Assembly: GCF_001895925.1 (NCBI RefSeq)
Contig: NZ_MPPI01000006.1
Coordinates: forward strand, 143,710-207,709
From: Phormidesmis priestleyi ULC007
GTDB taxonomy: Bacteria; Cyanobacteriota; Cyanobacteriia; Leptolyngbyales; Leptolyngbyaceae
DNA: 64,000 bases
Reading direction: 5' to 3'
In this document: in pieces, positions 44,138 through 53,877 of the stretch
Layout: every line of letters starts with the position of its first letter
Numbering within the stretch: position 1 is the stretch's first letter
The notes under the pieces: model-generated
Databases searched by the model: none
Told to the model about the DNA's origin: nothing
What the model saw: only the letters and a program-made list of their open reading frames with translations
Program-made: the position numbers and the translations under genes

Positions 44138-44764
44138 TTATAGGTGCTGATCGCCAAGTTTTTTGGTTGTTGTTATGTTCATCAAATAACCGCCTAAGCC
44201 TGTTATCCATAGCACAATAGGATAAACAAGCCATCTTTCTGTTCCACCCAAGCCAATAAAAGGAACAACAATATTAGGGGCAAATACAACAGCACACCAT
44301 GTTATTAAGGAAATAGCTCCAAAGACAATTCCGATAAACTTAAATGGAGCAGAAACAATTTTAAAGGACGCAATAGCTGATACTCCACCCGATATAAAAG
44401 TGAGTAAAGAGAATATTCCGTGGTAGGGGACTTTATCACCAGAAAAAATTCCAATGCCCACAAGACCTAAGCTAAATAGACCAAGTGGAATACTGAAAAG
44501 TAGTTTTTTGAAATATTTATGCTGATAGAAGGTTGCCATCAAAGTCATTAAGCCAGATAACAGCATAGTGACATTAAAAATGCTGGCGGATGGTTGATAG
44601 ATTAAGCTGTTTGGCGGTTTTGTTGCGCCGAGGTCGCTTATTTCGCTGTGAAAAGTTGTGTAGCCGGAGCCGGATGGATATAACGCTTCGGCAGTGATGA
44701 TGCCCATTAAAGCAATTGAACCAGCAAGAAAGAGTAGTAGACCAGAAAGTTTTAGTTTATTCAT
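44138..44764 (-). CDS. DUF998 family membrane protein
   Basis: A 208-residue protein from ATG 44764 (MNKLKLSG); the frame is open thirty codons further upstream but without membrane-protein character. Six membrane segments are visible (about 6-25, 58-78, 85-105, 112-132, 142-165, 180-200). The periplasmic loop YPSGSGYTTFHSEISDLGAT following helix 1 is the signature of the DUF998 family, where the conserved HxISDLG-like motif occurs. Function unknown in all members. It is AT-rich compared with adjacent genes and not linked to them by operon structure. Confidence 0.82.
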   Translation of the reverse strand: MNKLKLSGLLLFLAGSIALMGIITAEALYPSGSGYTTFHSEISDLGATKPPNSLIYQPSASIFNVTMLLSGLMTLMATFYQHKYFKKLLFSIPLGLFSLGLVGIGIFSGDKVPYHGIFSLLTFISGGVSAIASFKIVSAPFKFIGIVFGAISLITWCAVVFAPNIVVPFIGLGGTERWLVYPIVLWITGLGGYLMNITTTKKLGDQHL

Positions 44765-44941
44765 GACAGATTGTTTTGATTGATTTGTGGACAGCCTTAC
44801 AGCAAGAGAAAACTTAATTGTAGGCAGTTTTTTATGAACGAATAAACCAATCAACGGGTCGGCGTAGTGAAACTGGCGGCGGGTAATTCTTTAACTAACG
44901 TGGAGAGTTGAAGACTCATCGGTCTGATTTTTTTGGGTTAG

Positions 44942-45472
44942 TTAAGGAGCAGAAATTGTTTGCCACTCTTGGAGTGTTGTCGAGGGGATTTGCAACTCGA
45001 TTGCTGAACCAGTTATCATCGGTAAAGTTAGCTGAAGGGGAATTTCAGCGTGCAACTGCGGTAGGACAGGCTGAATGTCATATTCTCCTACATTCGCTAG
45101 GGCTGGTGTGTCTTGAGAAATTTCGCTAGAAACATCCTTGGCAGTCAAAGTTTGCCCCATAGATGTTGTCAGGGTTAGCGGTTGAGTATGATCTAATTCC
45201 ACCGCACCAGGAAAGCCCACTAACCGTAGGGAGAGAATAGCACTACCATCGGGATGGATGCGCTTGAAGGCGACCACCTGCCATGACTTTCCGGTCTGAT
45301 CCCGCAGGTTTTGTCGGGATTGGTAGAGCATCTGTCCTGGAGACTCTTCGATTTGCGTCACAGCAGCAAAAGCGGATAAGGGACTCCAAACAACTAGTAA
45401 AACACAGATCCAAGCAGCCAGCAGCCAACACATTGGGCGAAGTCTAGACCAGTTAAAGTAGATAGAGTTCAT
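44942..45472 (-). CDS. DUF3122 protein, exported
   Basis: About 176 residues from ATG 45472, with AGGA eight bases before it (ATG 45487 also possible). The N-terminus has a membrane segment (about 12-33, MCWLLAAWICVLLVVWSPLS) ending SAFA, probably a signal peptide. The mature domain begins VTQIEESPGQMLYQSRQNLRDQ-like and continues with SWQVVAFKR and the C-terminal AEIPLQLTLP ... TTLQEWQTIS, all typical of cyanobacterial DUF3122, which has no known function. A decayed partial copy is at 42.4 kb. The rhodanese gene is 78 bp upstream on the same strand. Confidence 0.85.
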   Translation of the reverse strand: MNSIYFNWSRLRPMCWLLAAWICVLLVVWSPLSAFAAVTQIEESPGQMLYQSRQNLRDQTGKSWQVVAFKRIHPDGSAILSLRLVGFPGAVELDHTQPLTLTTSMGQTLTAKDVSSEISQDTPALANVGEYDIQPVLPQLHAEIPLQLTLPMITGSAIELQIPSTTLQEWQTISAP

Positions 45473-45550
45473 CACAAAAGTCCTCATAAAGTTAAAATCT
45501 CCAATCCCAGAGTAAAATTTTTGGATTTTAATCCTAATTGTTGTGGAGCA

Positions 45551-46066
45551 TCACTTGGAGGCGATCGCCTCTCCAGCGGCTTGCCAACCCGCAAAGCTAG
45601 GTGGAAAACCCTGCACATTCTCGTAGCCCAAGAGGTGTAGCGTCATTACCCCCATTGCTGATCGATAACCGGAGGAACAGTACAGCACCACAGGGCGATC
45701 GCCCACGATTTTGTCCAGATTATGAGTCAAGGTTCGGAGCGGAATGTTAATCGCGTTGGGGATATGTCCTGACCGATATTCAGAGGGTTCTCGCACATCC
45801 ACCAACACGGTTTGAGGGTCTTCTAACAGTTTTTTTAACCCTTCGACATTGGCGATCGTGTAATACCCCGATGGCATCGACGTGAGAAAGCGATCGACTT
45901 CCAATTCCCCCTTCGGTGAAACTTTAGCAACTGCCGCAAGCTTGACCCCGACCATAAATGCAGAGGAAGGGGCAGCAGCGATCGAGGGTTGCCCAACGCC
46001 AAAAAAGAGTCCGATCGATAATGCGAGTCCGAGCAGAATTGTTGAGAAGAAGTTTTTGAACATCAT
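45551..46066 (-). CDS. Rhodanese-like domain protein, exported
   Basis: A 171-residue protein with an N-terminal signal segment (residues 4-30, ending SIAA) and a rhodanese domain at about 70-168. The active-site loop reads VVLYCSSGYRSA with the nucleophilic cysteine, and the substrate-domain signatures LVDVREPSEYRSGHIPNAI and GFPPSFAGW are present. It could carry sulfane sulfur or be a redox or regulatory module in the periplasm or lumen. The DUF3122 gene follows on the same strand at 78 bp, so they may share a transcript. ATG 46066 and the next codon are both Met. Confidence 0.9.
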   Translation of the reverse strand: MMFKNFFSTILLGLALSIGLFFGVGQPSIAAAPSSAFMVGVKLAAVAKVSPKGELEVDRFLTSMPSGYYTIANVEGLKKLLEDPQTVLVDVREPSEYRSGHIPNAINIPLRTLTHNLDKIVGDRPVVLYCSSGYRSAMGVMTLHLLGYENVQGFPPSFAGWQAAGEAIASK

Positions 46067-46115
46067 AGATTTTCCGAGATAAGTTTTCCTGATTTAGATT
46101 GAATAACTCGTTGGA

Positions 46116-46238
46116 TTAACTTAGTAACCTTAAACCTTCAAAAATCACTTCTGTGTCTTGCGGCCTCCCGTTTCCATCATTTCTGCCGACTGCAATTGTG
46201 GTTCCGCTAGCGATACCGATAAATTTTCTTCTGTCCAT
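46116..46238 (-). pseudogene. Short frame with twin-arginine signal, probable gene remnant
   Basis: Forty codons beginning MDRRKFIGIASGTTIAVG, a typical RRxFxG Tat signal start, then GRNDGNGRPQDTEVIFEG with no recognisable domain before the stop at 46116. Tat signals precede folded exported enzymes, so a large body appears lost. Lies in the 203-bp gap between mgtA and the rhodanese gene. Confidence 0.35.
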
Positions 46239-46269
46239 GAGATGGTTTGGTTATGAGGGTGAGTCATTG

Positions 46270-48786
46270 TCAAGACCGGATGTGTTCATAGAACACTCGT
46301 TTCACGTTTTCGGCACAGAAGAGATAGAGTCCGACAATGGCTGCCAGCACTAAAAGGAATTCAGTTGGCAAAGCCTGGAATCCCAGTAGACCTGCAAGCG
46401 GGGTATAGGGTAGGAAAAGCGTGACAACCACGATCGTGATCGTCGTCCAAAACAAATAAGGGCTAGGTTTACTGCCAACAATAGATTTGTGTGTGCGAAT
46501 GGACAGCACAATCATGGAGGCAGAAATTACCGATTCCATAAACCAACCCGTTCTAAACTGCGCTGGATCGGCGTGTAGCAATAGCAGCAAAGCTCCAAAG
46601 GTGAGGTAATCAAACACAGAACTGAGCAACCCAAACACCAACATGAAGCTGCGGATGAAGCGCATATCCCAACAGTGGGGTCGGCTGACTTGCTCTTTGT
46701 CTACCCGATCGGTGGCGATCGTCAACTCTGGGAAATCGGTGAGGAGGTTCGTCAACAAAATCTGACTGGGCAACAGCGGCAAAAAGGGCAGAACCAGAGA
46801 AATTCCTGCCATGCTAAACATATTGCCAAAATTGGCGCTTGTTGCCATAAACACATACTTCAAAGTGTTGGCAAATGTCACCCGTCCTTCCTTTACACCC
46901 TCAACGAGGACATTCAAATCCTTTTCCATCAACACAATGTCAGCAGCTTCTTTGGCGACATCGACTGCGCTCTCAACTGAGATGCCAACATCGGCAGCAT
47001 GAAGCGCAGAAGCATCGTTAATGCCGTCTCCGAGATATCCCACAACATTCCCGGCTTTTTTGAGGGCGATGATGATCCGCTCTTTTTGGTTTGGCTCGAC
47101 CTCGGCAAAGACAGTGGTCTGTTGGACTCGATGCATCAAGGCTTCATCACTGAGCTTTTCTAGTTCGGAGCCTGTTAACGTCTTGGGTTCAGGTAGTCCG
47201 ACCTGCTGAATGATGCTGATCGCAACTGCCTTACTGTCTCCGGTAATCATTTTTGGAGTGACTCCTAGCTGCTGCAACTCTTTGAGGGTGTCAGCGATGC
47301 CAGCTTTGGGCGGATCGAACAGCGCCAGGTAGCCCAGAAACGTCATGTTCGTTTCATCATCTTTGCTGAAGGAATCTTGATTGAAATCGCGATAAGCCAC
47401 ACCCAAGGCTCTAAATCCTTTACTGCCTAGGTCGTCAGCCTGTTGGTGGAGTTCCTGTCGCTGGTCTGCAATGTCGATCGTTTTCCCCTCCGCCGTGTCA
47501 ACTGTTGAGCAAACCTCCAGAATATTTTTCAGTGCGCCTTTCGTAATAATCAGATGCTTACTCTCTTGTTTAAACAGAATGCTGAGACGTTTGCGGTTGA
47601 AATCATAGGGCACTTCATCGAGCTTTTGATAGCCAGAAATGTCGAATGTTTTGTATTCGCGAATCGCGCTGTCGATCGGATTCACATACCCCGACTCAGA
47701 GGCGGCATTCAAATAAGCGTAGAGGATAACCCGATCGCTGTCCTGCCCTTCCACATCCACCGCAGCGTGAATTTTCACCGCTCCTTCTGTCAGCGTGCCT
47801 GTCTTATCGGTGCAAAACACATTCATGCTGCCAAAGTTTTCGATCGCGGGTAAACGTTTTACAATCACCTGCTTTGCTGCCATTTTCTTAGCACCCCGCG
47901 CCAGATTAACGCTGACGATCGCAGGCAGCAGTTGCGGAGTCAAACCAACCGCCAGCGCCAGCGAAAACAGAAAAGATTCCAGCACGGGGCGTTTCAGGTA
48001 GACGTTGGCAACAAAAATGAGAACCACTAAAATTAGCGTGACTTCCATCAGAAAGTAGCCAAACTTGCTGAGTCCCCGTTCAAATTCTGTTTCGTCAGGT
48101 CTAAGTTTCAAGCGTTCCGAGACTTTGCCGAATTCAGTTTCCTTTCCGGTATGAACCACGATCGCTTTCGCCGTTCCACTAATCACATTGGTTCCCATAT
48201 AAAGGGAATTGGTGCGTTGGCTGAGTCCAGTTTCAGCAGGCAATACGCCACTGAGCTTATCAACCGGATAGGTTTCTCCGGTCAGTGCAGCTTCACCCAC
48301 TGAGAGATCTTTCGACTCTAAAACGAGACAGTCGCCCGGAATATTTTTACCTGCACTCAGCAGCACAATATCGCCCGGAACGACTTCCTCATTGGGGATC
48401 TCTTGAGCTTGACCGTCCCTCAAAACAGTGGCTTTAACTTGCACTAATGCCAATAATTTCTCGACCGCGTTTGAGGCTCCACGCTCTTGCCAAAATCCTA
48501 ATAGCCCACTGATCAAGACGATCGTCAAAATGATAATCGCATCTGCCGCATCTTGCAGAAAAATCGATAGCACTGCTGCAACAATCAGAATCAAGATAAT
48601 CGGACTCTTGAACTGATTAAGCAACAGCACCCATGTACTCGATTTGTGGGTTTGTTTGAGGCTATTTGCGCCATACTTGCTCAGGCGTTGTTGCGCCTCT
48701 TGACGGCTTAATCCAGAGATCGTCGAGTGCGTCTGCTGGAATACCTGATTCCCAGACAAGCTCCAAAATGTGGACTGTGGATTCAT
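46270..48786 (-). CDS. mgtA: Magnesium-translocating P-type ATPase
   Basis: An 838-residue P3B-type pump that imports Mg2+. Actuator motif TGETYP (about 169-174), helix 4 motif GLTPQLLPAIV (about 281-291), phosphorylation site MNVFCTDKTGTLTEG (Asp near 327), and GDGINDASAL in the hinge. These helix 4 and phosphorylation-site sequences are characteristic of MgtA/MgtB, and length fits. N-terminal HAD/cation-ATPase part and ten membrane helices are complete. No leader ORF or Mg-sensing leader is evident upstream (48787-48868). A remnant of another MgtA C-terminus lies at 34.1 kb. Confidence 0.94.
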   Translation of the reverse strand: MNPQSTFWSLSGNQVFQQTHSTISGLSRQEAQQRLSKYGANSLKQTHKSSTWVLLLNQFKSPIILILIVAAVLSIFLQDAADAIIILTIVLISGLLGFWQERGASNAVEKLLALVQVKATVLRDGQAQEIPNEEVVPGDIVLLSAGKNIPGDCLVLESKDLSVGEAALTGETYPVDKLSGVLPAETGLSQRTNSLYMGTNVISGTAKAIVVHTGKETEFGKVSERLKLRPDETEFERGLSKFGYFLMEVTLILVVLIFVANVYLKRPVLESFLFSLALAVGLTPQLLPAIVSVNLARGAKKMAAKQVIVKRLPAIENFGSMNVFCTDKTGTLTEGAVKIHAAVDVEGQDSDRVILYAYLNAASESGYVNPIDSAIREYKTFDISGYQKLDEVPYDFNRKRLSILFKQESKHLIITKGALKNILEVCSTVDTAEGKTIDIADQRQELHQQADDLGSKGFRALGVAYRDFNQDSFSKDDETNMTFLGYLALFDPPKAGIADTLKELQQLGVTPKMITGDSKAVAISIIQQVGLPEPKTLTGSELEKLSDEALMHRVQQTTVFAEVEPNQKERIIIALKKAGNVVGYLGDGINDASALHAADVGISVESAVDVAKEAADIVLMEKDLNVLVEGVKEGRVTFANTLKYVFMATSANFGNMFSMAGISLVLPFLPLLPSQILLTNLLTDFPELTIATDRVDKEQVSRPHCWDMRFIRSFMLVFGLLSSVFDYLTFGALLLLLHADPAQFRTGWFMESVISASMIVLSIRTHKSIVGSKPSPYLFWTTITIVVVTLFLPYTPLAGLLGFQALPTEFLLVLAAIVGLYLFCAENVKRVFYEHIRS

Positions 48787-48868
48787 TGTTTTCTACCTGA
48801 TGGTGAAGTCTCTTCGTAGGAGAATCGTGTTTCCGTCAACAGTCTCAACGGTTGAGGTATGTCGGTGC

Positions 48869-49318
48869 TTACTGACTGCTGACTTCTTCAGTCGTGCGTC
48901 CGCTCATCTCACTGATGTGGATGCGGTAGATCGCGATCGCTTCTAAACGCCCCTGAGCATCAGTCCAAGTGCGGTTGATTGCAGGTGACAGCATGGGACT
49001 GCGCTCTTTGATAAAGGGCATTGCGCGATCGATGTCTTGCTGCTCGGTGAGTTGCTCGGCTCGACCCGTCACAATTACGCTGCGCCAATGAAGCGGGTCG
49101 TGAATCTCTTCAACCTGTAGGCAGATTTCTGGATTTGCGTCTATGTCATGCGTCTTCATGCCCTCGGTTGTAAACAGGTAGATATCCGAGTCCTCAAGAT
49201 AATAATGCATGGGCATCACGTAGGGTTTTCCTTCATGTATGAAGCCAAGATGACCGTACCCTACCTGTTGTAGGAAGCTTTGTATTTCTTTTTGTCCCAT
49301 TTCATCGATATCTAACAT
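48869..49318 (-). CDS. Pyridoxamine 5'-phosphate oxidase-like FMN-binding protein
   Basis: A 149-residue protein of the split-barrel flavin family: residues 10-60 VGYGHLGFIHEGKPYVMPM and IYLFTTEGMKTHDI, then ICLQVEEI and WRSVIVTGRAE. These proteins bind FMN or heme and often confer resistance to small oxidants or nitroimidazoles; the specific reaction is unknown. It starts at ATG 49318 with a GGAG upstream (minus strand). It lies 80 bp upstream of mgtA on the same strand. The last part has the RIHISEMSGR segment seen in many such proteins. Confidence 0.87.
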   Translation of the reverse strand: MLDIDEMGQKEIQSFLQQVGYGHLGFIHEGKPYVMPMHYYLEDSDIYLFTTEGMKTHDIDANPEICLQVEEIHDPLHWRSVIVTGRAEQLTEQQDIDRAMPFIKERSPMLSPAINRTWTDAQGRLEAIAIYRIHISEMSGRTTEEVSSQ

Positions 49319-49447
49319 TGTTAGTCTCCTATAAATAATAGTTCGGACAATTTTTAGAAGCGAGAATAGGCAAGAAAACTAACGATCCATTAAGGTGCTG
49401 ATTAATGAAGTCAAGCACCGAACCGCAAGCACCGAACCGCTAGCAGT

Positions 49448-49672
49448 ATGGAAATTGTACAGAACTTATTGACGAAAGTGGGAATTGTGAGCAAACCTCA
49501 GATGAAAGCATTGACCACGCTGTTCGCCACGATCCTGATTGCCTGTAGCAAGGTGAACTTCACCGTCGTCTTGTTCTCCACTGACCTCACCCAAAGCGCA
49601 GCGCAAATCTACCACTTCTACAAACTGCGCTTCCAGATTGAAGTGTTGTTGCATCACCCCAAAACCCTGTAG
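49448..49672 (+). pseudogene. Internally deleted transposase remnant (IS4-like)
   Basis: The 74-codon frame joins two parts of a transposase that normally lie hundreds of residues apart. The first 38 codons (LTKVGIVSKPQMKALTTLFA) resemble the N-terminus, and TVVLFSTDLTQSAAQIYHFY then KLRFQIEVL is the conserved C-terminal Y-x2-R-x3-E region of IS4-type enzymes. The central catalytic part is missing, so it is inactive. It is the only recognisable feature in the 49319-49784 gap besides a palindrome at its end. Confidence 0.7.
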
Positions 49673-49696
49673 AGACGTGAAATGTCATGTCTCTAC
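49669..49696. repeat. 28-bp palindrome GTAGAGAC...GTCTCTAC
   Basis: GTAGAGACGTGAAATGTCATGTCTCTAC can fold on itself with a short AT-rich centre. GTAGAGACG...CGTCTCTAC palindromes are widespread in cyanobacterial genomes. It lies just at the end of the transposase remnant. Confidence 0.75.
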
Positions 49697-49784
49697 CAAC
49701 AGATCTGAAACTACCGTTTTGAATGCCCGATCGAGTGATTTATCGCTGATTATATAAGCAATGACATTGTGGCGATCGCTATAA

Positions 49785-51260
49785 ATGATTAGATTAAAAC
49801 GTGGGCAGATTGTTCGATCGCTCTTAGCAATTCTCTTGATTAGTCTGTCGTGGTCGGGTGTTTTTATGGCTCGTACGGGGCTGGTGGTGCGATCGTTTGA
49901 ACACGATCACGTTCCGTTGCTCTATCTGGCTCCGCAGCAGGGGCACAATGCGCCGGGGGTGCTGGTGGCTCATGGGTTTGCAGGGTCTAAACAGTTGATG
50001 TTGGGCTATGGGCATGTTTTAGCGAGGGCGGGCTATGCCGTCATGCTCTGGGATTTTGATGGTCATGGAGCCAATCCCACAGCGTTAAAAGGGTTTGAAC
50101 TTCGGCAGAATCTTGAGGTTGCCCTTCAGGGCTTGCTCGAACAGCCAGAGGTCGATCGCGGTCGGCTGGCTCTGTTAGGTCACTCAATGGGCAGTGGCGT
50201 TGTGATGTTGGCTGGAGTTGAGAATGTAGAGCGGTTTGCAGCGACGATCGCTATCTCTCCCACAGGCCAGAATGTCACGCCGCAAGCGCCTCGCAATCTA
50301 CAGCTACAAATTGGGGCTTGGGAAGGTGGGTTGTTGCCTTATGCTCAACGGTTATTGGCTGATGCGGGCGGTGCGAATTCGCAGTTTGCTCAAGGACGGG
50401 CGCGAGAATTGGTGACGGTGCCGACGGTTGAACACATCACGATTTTGTTTAGCCAGGTGAGTCATCAAGCGGCATTGCGATGGCTCGATTCGACTTTTGG
50501 ACGGCAATCTCAAAGCGAGTATCTCGATCGCCGCATGATCTGGTATTTTTTGCACTTAGTGGGCTGGCTATTGCTGTTGAGTGTGATGGCTCGTTACCTG
50601 GCGCTACCTGCAACCCCGGACTTTAAGATTTCTCGCTGGCGCAGTTGGGGCGGATTAGTCGCGTCTCCGATCGCGGCTCTCGGCGGATTGCTGCTGCTCA
50701 ATCCTCTCATCGATTTGCAGGTGTTGGGCGGCGTTCAGGTTGGCGGGGCGGTCGGAGTTTGGTTTTTGATCGCTGGATTGTCTTGGTTGGGAATCCTGGG
50801 TCGGTGGCCGCGTTTGAGGTGGCAAATGGTTGGGTTAGGAGTGACATTATTTGGGCTATTGTGGATTGCAGTTGGGGCAATGGCGCAAATAGTGTGGCTT
50901 CAGTGGTGGCTGATTCCGGCGCGGTTGGCGATTTGGTTGCCGATCGCGATCGCGTGTTTTCCGTGGTTTTTAGGCTCTGGAATGGTGCAGCAAGATACGC
51001 GCTGGCTGACCAGACTGGCGTGGTGGCTTGGGCAAAGTGTGATGCTGATCGCCGGATTCTTACTCGTAATCATCTACTTGCCAAAATTGGGGTTTATATT
51101 TTTATTGTTGCCGTTGTTTCCGTTGGTGATGGCGTTGTTTGCAGTTGTGTCAGCCTTGTTTAATCAAGCGTGGATTTATGCAATTGGAAATGCGTTGTTT
51201 TTTGGATGGCTACTAGCGGCTGGATTTCCTCTATCAGCGTGTTGTTTAGCGTTTGGATAG
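49785..51260 (+). CDS. Alpha/beta hydrolase fused to a multi-helix membrane domain
   Basis: A 491-residue protein. One membrane helix (residues about 9-27) leads to an alpha/beta-hydrolase domain (about 45-255): [12 protein letters not shown] oxyanion region, GHSMGSG nucleophile elbow (Ser near 140), with a later [12 protein letters not shown] carrying the likely histidine. Then about eight hydrophobic helices cover 265-490 (e.g. [20 protein letters not shown]). The combination suggests a membrane-bound esterase or peptidase; I do not know a studied member. The glycerol kinase gene begins only 4 bp after its stop, so the two are an operon. Trp-rich membrane part. Confidence 0.82.
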   Translation: MIRLKRGQIVRSLLAILLISLSWSGVFMARTGLVVRSFEHDHVPLLYLAPQQGHNAPGVLVAHGFAGSKQLMLGYGHVLARAGYAVMLWDFDGHGANPTALKGFELRQNLEVALQGLLEQPEVDRGRLALLGHSMGSGVVMLAGVENVERFAATIAISPTGQNVTPQAPRNLQLQIGAWEGGLLPYAQRLLADAGGANSQFAQGRARELVTVPTVEHITILFSQVSHQAALRWLDSTFGRQSQSEYLDRRMIWYFLHLVGWLLLLSVMARYLALPATPDFKISRWRSWGGLVASPIAALGGLLLLNPLIDLQVLGGVQVGGAVGVWFLIAGLSWLGILGRWPRLRWQMVGLGVTLFGLLWIAVGAMAQIVWLQWWLIPARLAIWLPIAIACFPWFLGSGMVQQDTRWLTRLAWWLGQSVMLIAGFLLVIIYLPKLGFIFLLLPLFPLVMALFAVVSALFNQAWIYAIGNALFFGWLLAAGFPLSACCLAFG

Positions 51261-51264
51261 TAAC

Positions 51265-52758
51265 ATGAGTCAATATATTCTTGCGTTTGACCAGGGCACG
51301 ACCAGTTCACGCGCGATCGTATTCAATCACAGCGGCGAAATGGTTTCTGTGGCTCAAAAAGAATTTCCGCAACGGTTTCCGCAGCCTGGTTGGGTTGAGC
51401 ACGACGCACAGGATATCTGGTCGTCACAGATCGGAGTTGCCAGCGAAGCGCTTGCCCGTCTTGGCATTGGCGCGAGTGACATTGCCGCGATCGGCATTAC
51501 CAATCAGCGAGAAACAACCCTGGTTTGGGATCGGGCAACCAGTCAACCAATTTATCCCGCGATCGTCTGGCAAGATCGGCGCACGGCTCAATACTGTGAC
51601 GAGCTAACCGCCGCTGGACACGATCTCACAGTTCGGCAGAAAACCGGACTGCTGCTCGATGCCTACTTTAGTGGCACTAAGCTGAAGTGGTTGCTTGATC
51701 AGGTGCCGGGTGCGAGAGAAAAAGCCGATCGTGGCGAACTAGCGTTTGGCACGATCGATTCGTGGCTGGTGTGGAAGCTGACTAACGGACGACTGCACAT
51801 CACAGATGTCACCAACGCCAGCCGCACTCTTTTATTCAATATTCACACGCAAGACTGGGATGATGAAATGCTCTCACTGCTGGCTATTCCCCGATCGCTG
51901 TTGCCAGAGGTGCGCGGCTCGTCAGAAGTGTATGGCTATACGAGTGATGGCGTAGGGGCAGGAATTGCGATCGCAGGCATCGCCGGAGATCAGCAAGCCG
52001 CCACATTTGGGCAAGCGTGTCTTGAGCGAGGCATGGCAAAAAACACTTACGGGACGGGCTGTTTTACGCTGCTCAACACCGGGAGTCAGCCGATCGTGTC
52101 GCAAAATAGGTTATTGACGACGATCGCATGGCGCATTCAAGACCGCACTGACTATGCGCTTGAGGGCAGTGTGTTTGTCGGGGGTGCCGTGGTGCAGTGG
52201 CTGCGAGATGGGTTAGGCATCCTCAAAACCAGTGCAGAAGTTGAGCCACTCGCACGAAGTGTTCCTGATAATGGCGGTGTGTATCTCGTCCCTGCTTTTG
52301 TAGGGTTGGGGGCACCGCATTGGGATAGCTATGCGCGAGGCACGATCGTGGGCTTGACACGAGGCTCGACCAGTGCCCATATTGCCCGTGCCGCGCTAGA
52401 AAGCATCGCCTATCAATGTGCAGACGTGCTGGATGCAATGCGCGAAGATTCTGATTTGCCGCTCTCTGAATTGCGAGTAGACGGAGGTGCCGCGTGTAAT
52501 GATCTGCTGATGCAATTTCAAGCGGATATTTTGGGAGTTTCAGTGATTCGTCCCCAGGTGGCAGAGACGACGGCTCTAGGAGCAGCTTATCTAGCGGGGC
52601 TGGCAGTGGGTTATTGGCAAAACGCAGCCGAACTCGTGCAAAACTGGCAACTTGATCGTCGATTTGAGCCGACGATGAGCACCGAGCGACGCAATCATTT
52701 ACGAGAAACTTGGCGGCGTGCGGTCGATCGCGCCAAACGCTGGGAAGAACCTTTTTAA
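51265..52758 (+). CDS. glpK: Glycerol kinase
   Basis: A 497-residue FGGY kinase that phosphorylates glycerol to sn-glycerol 3-phosphate with ATP in the cytoplasm. ATG 51265 begins [20 protein letters not shown], the family N-terminus; a frame beginning 12 bp earlier overlaps the previous stop and is less likely. Other signatures: [13 protein letters not shown] (about 75-87), [12 protein letters not shown] (about 258-269) and [21 protein letters not shown] near 407-427. Length is standard. Position after a membrane-bound hydrolase suggests that it handles glycerol released from lipids or osmolytes. No glpF or glpD is in the window. Confidence 0.95.
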   Translation: MSQYILAFDQGTTSSRAIVFNHSGEMVSVAQKEFPQRFPQPGWVEHDAQDIWSSQIGVASEALARLGIGASDIAAIGITNQRETTLVWDRATSQPIYPAIVWQDRRTAQYCDELTAAGHDLTVRQKTGLLLDAYFSGTKLKWLLDQVPGAREKADRGELAFGTIDSWLVWKLTNGRLHITDVTNASRTLLFNIHTQDWDDEMLSLLAIPRSLLPEVRGSSEVYGYTSDGVGAGIAIAGIAGDQQAATFGQACLERGMAKNTYGTGCFTLLNTGSQPIVSQNRLLTTIAWRIQDRTDYALEGSVFVGGAVVQWLRDGLGILKTSAEVEPLARSVPDNGGVYLVPAFVGLGAPHWDSYARGTIVGLTRGSTSAHIARAALESIAYQCADVLDAMREDSDLPLSELRVDGGAACNDLLMQFQADILGVSVIRPQVAETTALGAAYLAGLAVGYWQNAAELVQNWQLDRRFEPTMSTERRNHLRETWRRAVDRAKRWEEPF

Positions 52759-52832
52759 TACAAAGATGAACGCTCACAGCGCTAAATCTGCACGATCGCT
52801 TCCGATTTATCTATTTGGAGGGATGAACAAAA

Positions 52833-52870
52833 TTGCGAAAAAAGTCATGGTGTTCGTACCATTTTCGCAA
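52833..52870 (+). promoter_or_regulatory. Hairpin directly before the DUF1206 start codon
   Basis: TTGCGAAAA (52833-52841) pairs with TTTTCGCAA (52862-52870), with an inner ATGGT / ACCAT pair. The stem ends five bases before the ATG at 52876, where a ribosome site would normally be; none is present. A translational or protein-binding operator is possible. Confidence 0.5.
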
Positions 52871-52875
52871 GACCC

Positions 52876-53724
52876 ATGACCCAGCACGATCTTCCTCCAG
52901 AAATACAACAGTCGATGCGGCAAACAGCTTCTCACCCTGCATTTGAGAAACTAGCGCGGTTTGGATACGCGGCTAAAGGAATCGTGTATTTTGTGGTGGG
53001 ATTGCTAGCCGCTCAAGCCGCAGTCGGAGTAGGGGGACAAACAACCGATACGAGGGGGGCATTGGAAGAAATTGTTGTTCAGCCCTTTGGCAAGCTGTTG
53101 CTGAGTTTAGTCGCGATCGGCATGGTCGGTTATGTGCTTTGGCGGCTCGTTCAGGCAATTCTCGATCCAGAACACACGGGTCAGGCAAATGGGGCAAAGC
53201 GAATTGTAAGACGAATTGGATCTCTGATCAGCGCAATCGCATACTCTGGGTTAGCGATCACCGCTGCCAAGCTGGTTTTAGGCACTGGTGGAACTGGCGG
53301 AGAAGCGCCTAAAGACTGGACAGAATTCGTCCTGGCACAGCCGTTTGGACAATGGCTTGTGGCTTTGGCAGGTCTAATTGTGCTGGGTGTTGGGCTGTCT
53401 TATTTCTACGAGTCCTATACTGCAAAGTTTCAACGACACTTTAAGCTAAACCAAATGACTTTGAGTGAGCGCACTTGGGCAAAACGCCTTGGGCAATTCG
53501 GCATTGCATCGCGTGGCGTTGTATTTAGTATTATTGGTCTATTTTTAGTTTTGGCCGCGTTATATTCAGACGCAAGTGAGGTGAAAGGGCTAGGAGAAGC
53601 TTTAGCTGTTTTAGCACGGCAACCCTTTGGGCCTTGGATTCTGGGAATCGTAGCGCTGGGCTTAATTGCCTATAGTATTCATTCCTTGGCTGAAGCTCGG
53701 TATCGACAAATCATGGACTCCTGA
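52876..53724 (+). CDS. DUF1206 membrane protein
   Basis: A 282-residue integral membrane protein of three repeats, each with two helices (residues about 22-85, 112-172, 205-270), the DUF1206 arrangement. Each repeat begins with a related motif: FARFGYAAKGIVYFVVGL-like (reading EKLARFGYAAKGIVYF), RIGSLISAIAYSGLAI and RLGQFGIASRGVVFSIIG, and each second helix has QPFGKLLLS, QPFGQWLVA or QPFGPWILG. The function of DUF1206 is not known. A hairpin in place of a ribosome site precedes the start. Neighbours on both sides are unrelated by function. Confidence 0.93.
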   Translation: MTQHDLPPEIQQSMRQTASHPAFEKLARFGYAAKGIVYFVVGLLAAQAAVGVGGQTTDTRGALEEIVVQPFGKLLLSLVAIGMVGYVLWRLVQAILDPEHTGQANGAKRIVRRIGSLISAIAYSGLAITAAKLVLGTGGTGGEAPKDWTEFVLAQPFGQWLVALAGLIVLGVGLSYFYESYTAKFQRHFKLNQMTLSERTWAKRLGQFGIASRGVVFSIIGLFLVLAALYSDASEVKGLGEALAVLARQPFGPWILGIVALGLIAYSIHSLAEARYRQIMDS

Positions 53725-53877
53725 ATGATGTAGTTCAGCAGTTTGTAAGTGGGTGCAGCATCAAGCACAAAACCTACGCATTAAAGCTCTGTTTTTGTTG
53801 CAACTAATACTTCTTAAGGATGAAGCCGATCGCTTCCTAAATTAGCAACTATAGTGTTTACCCCCGTAGTTCCCTTT

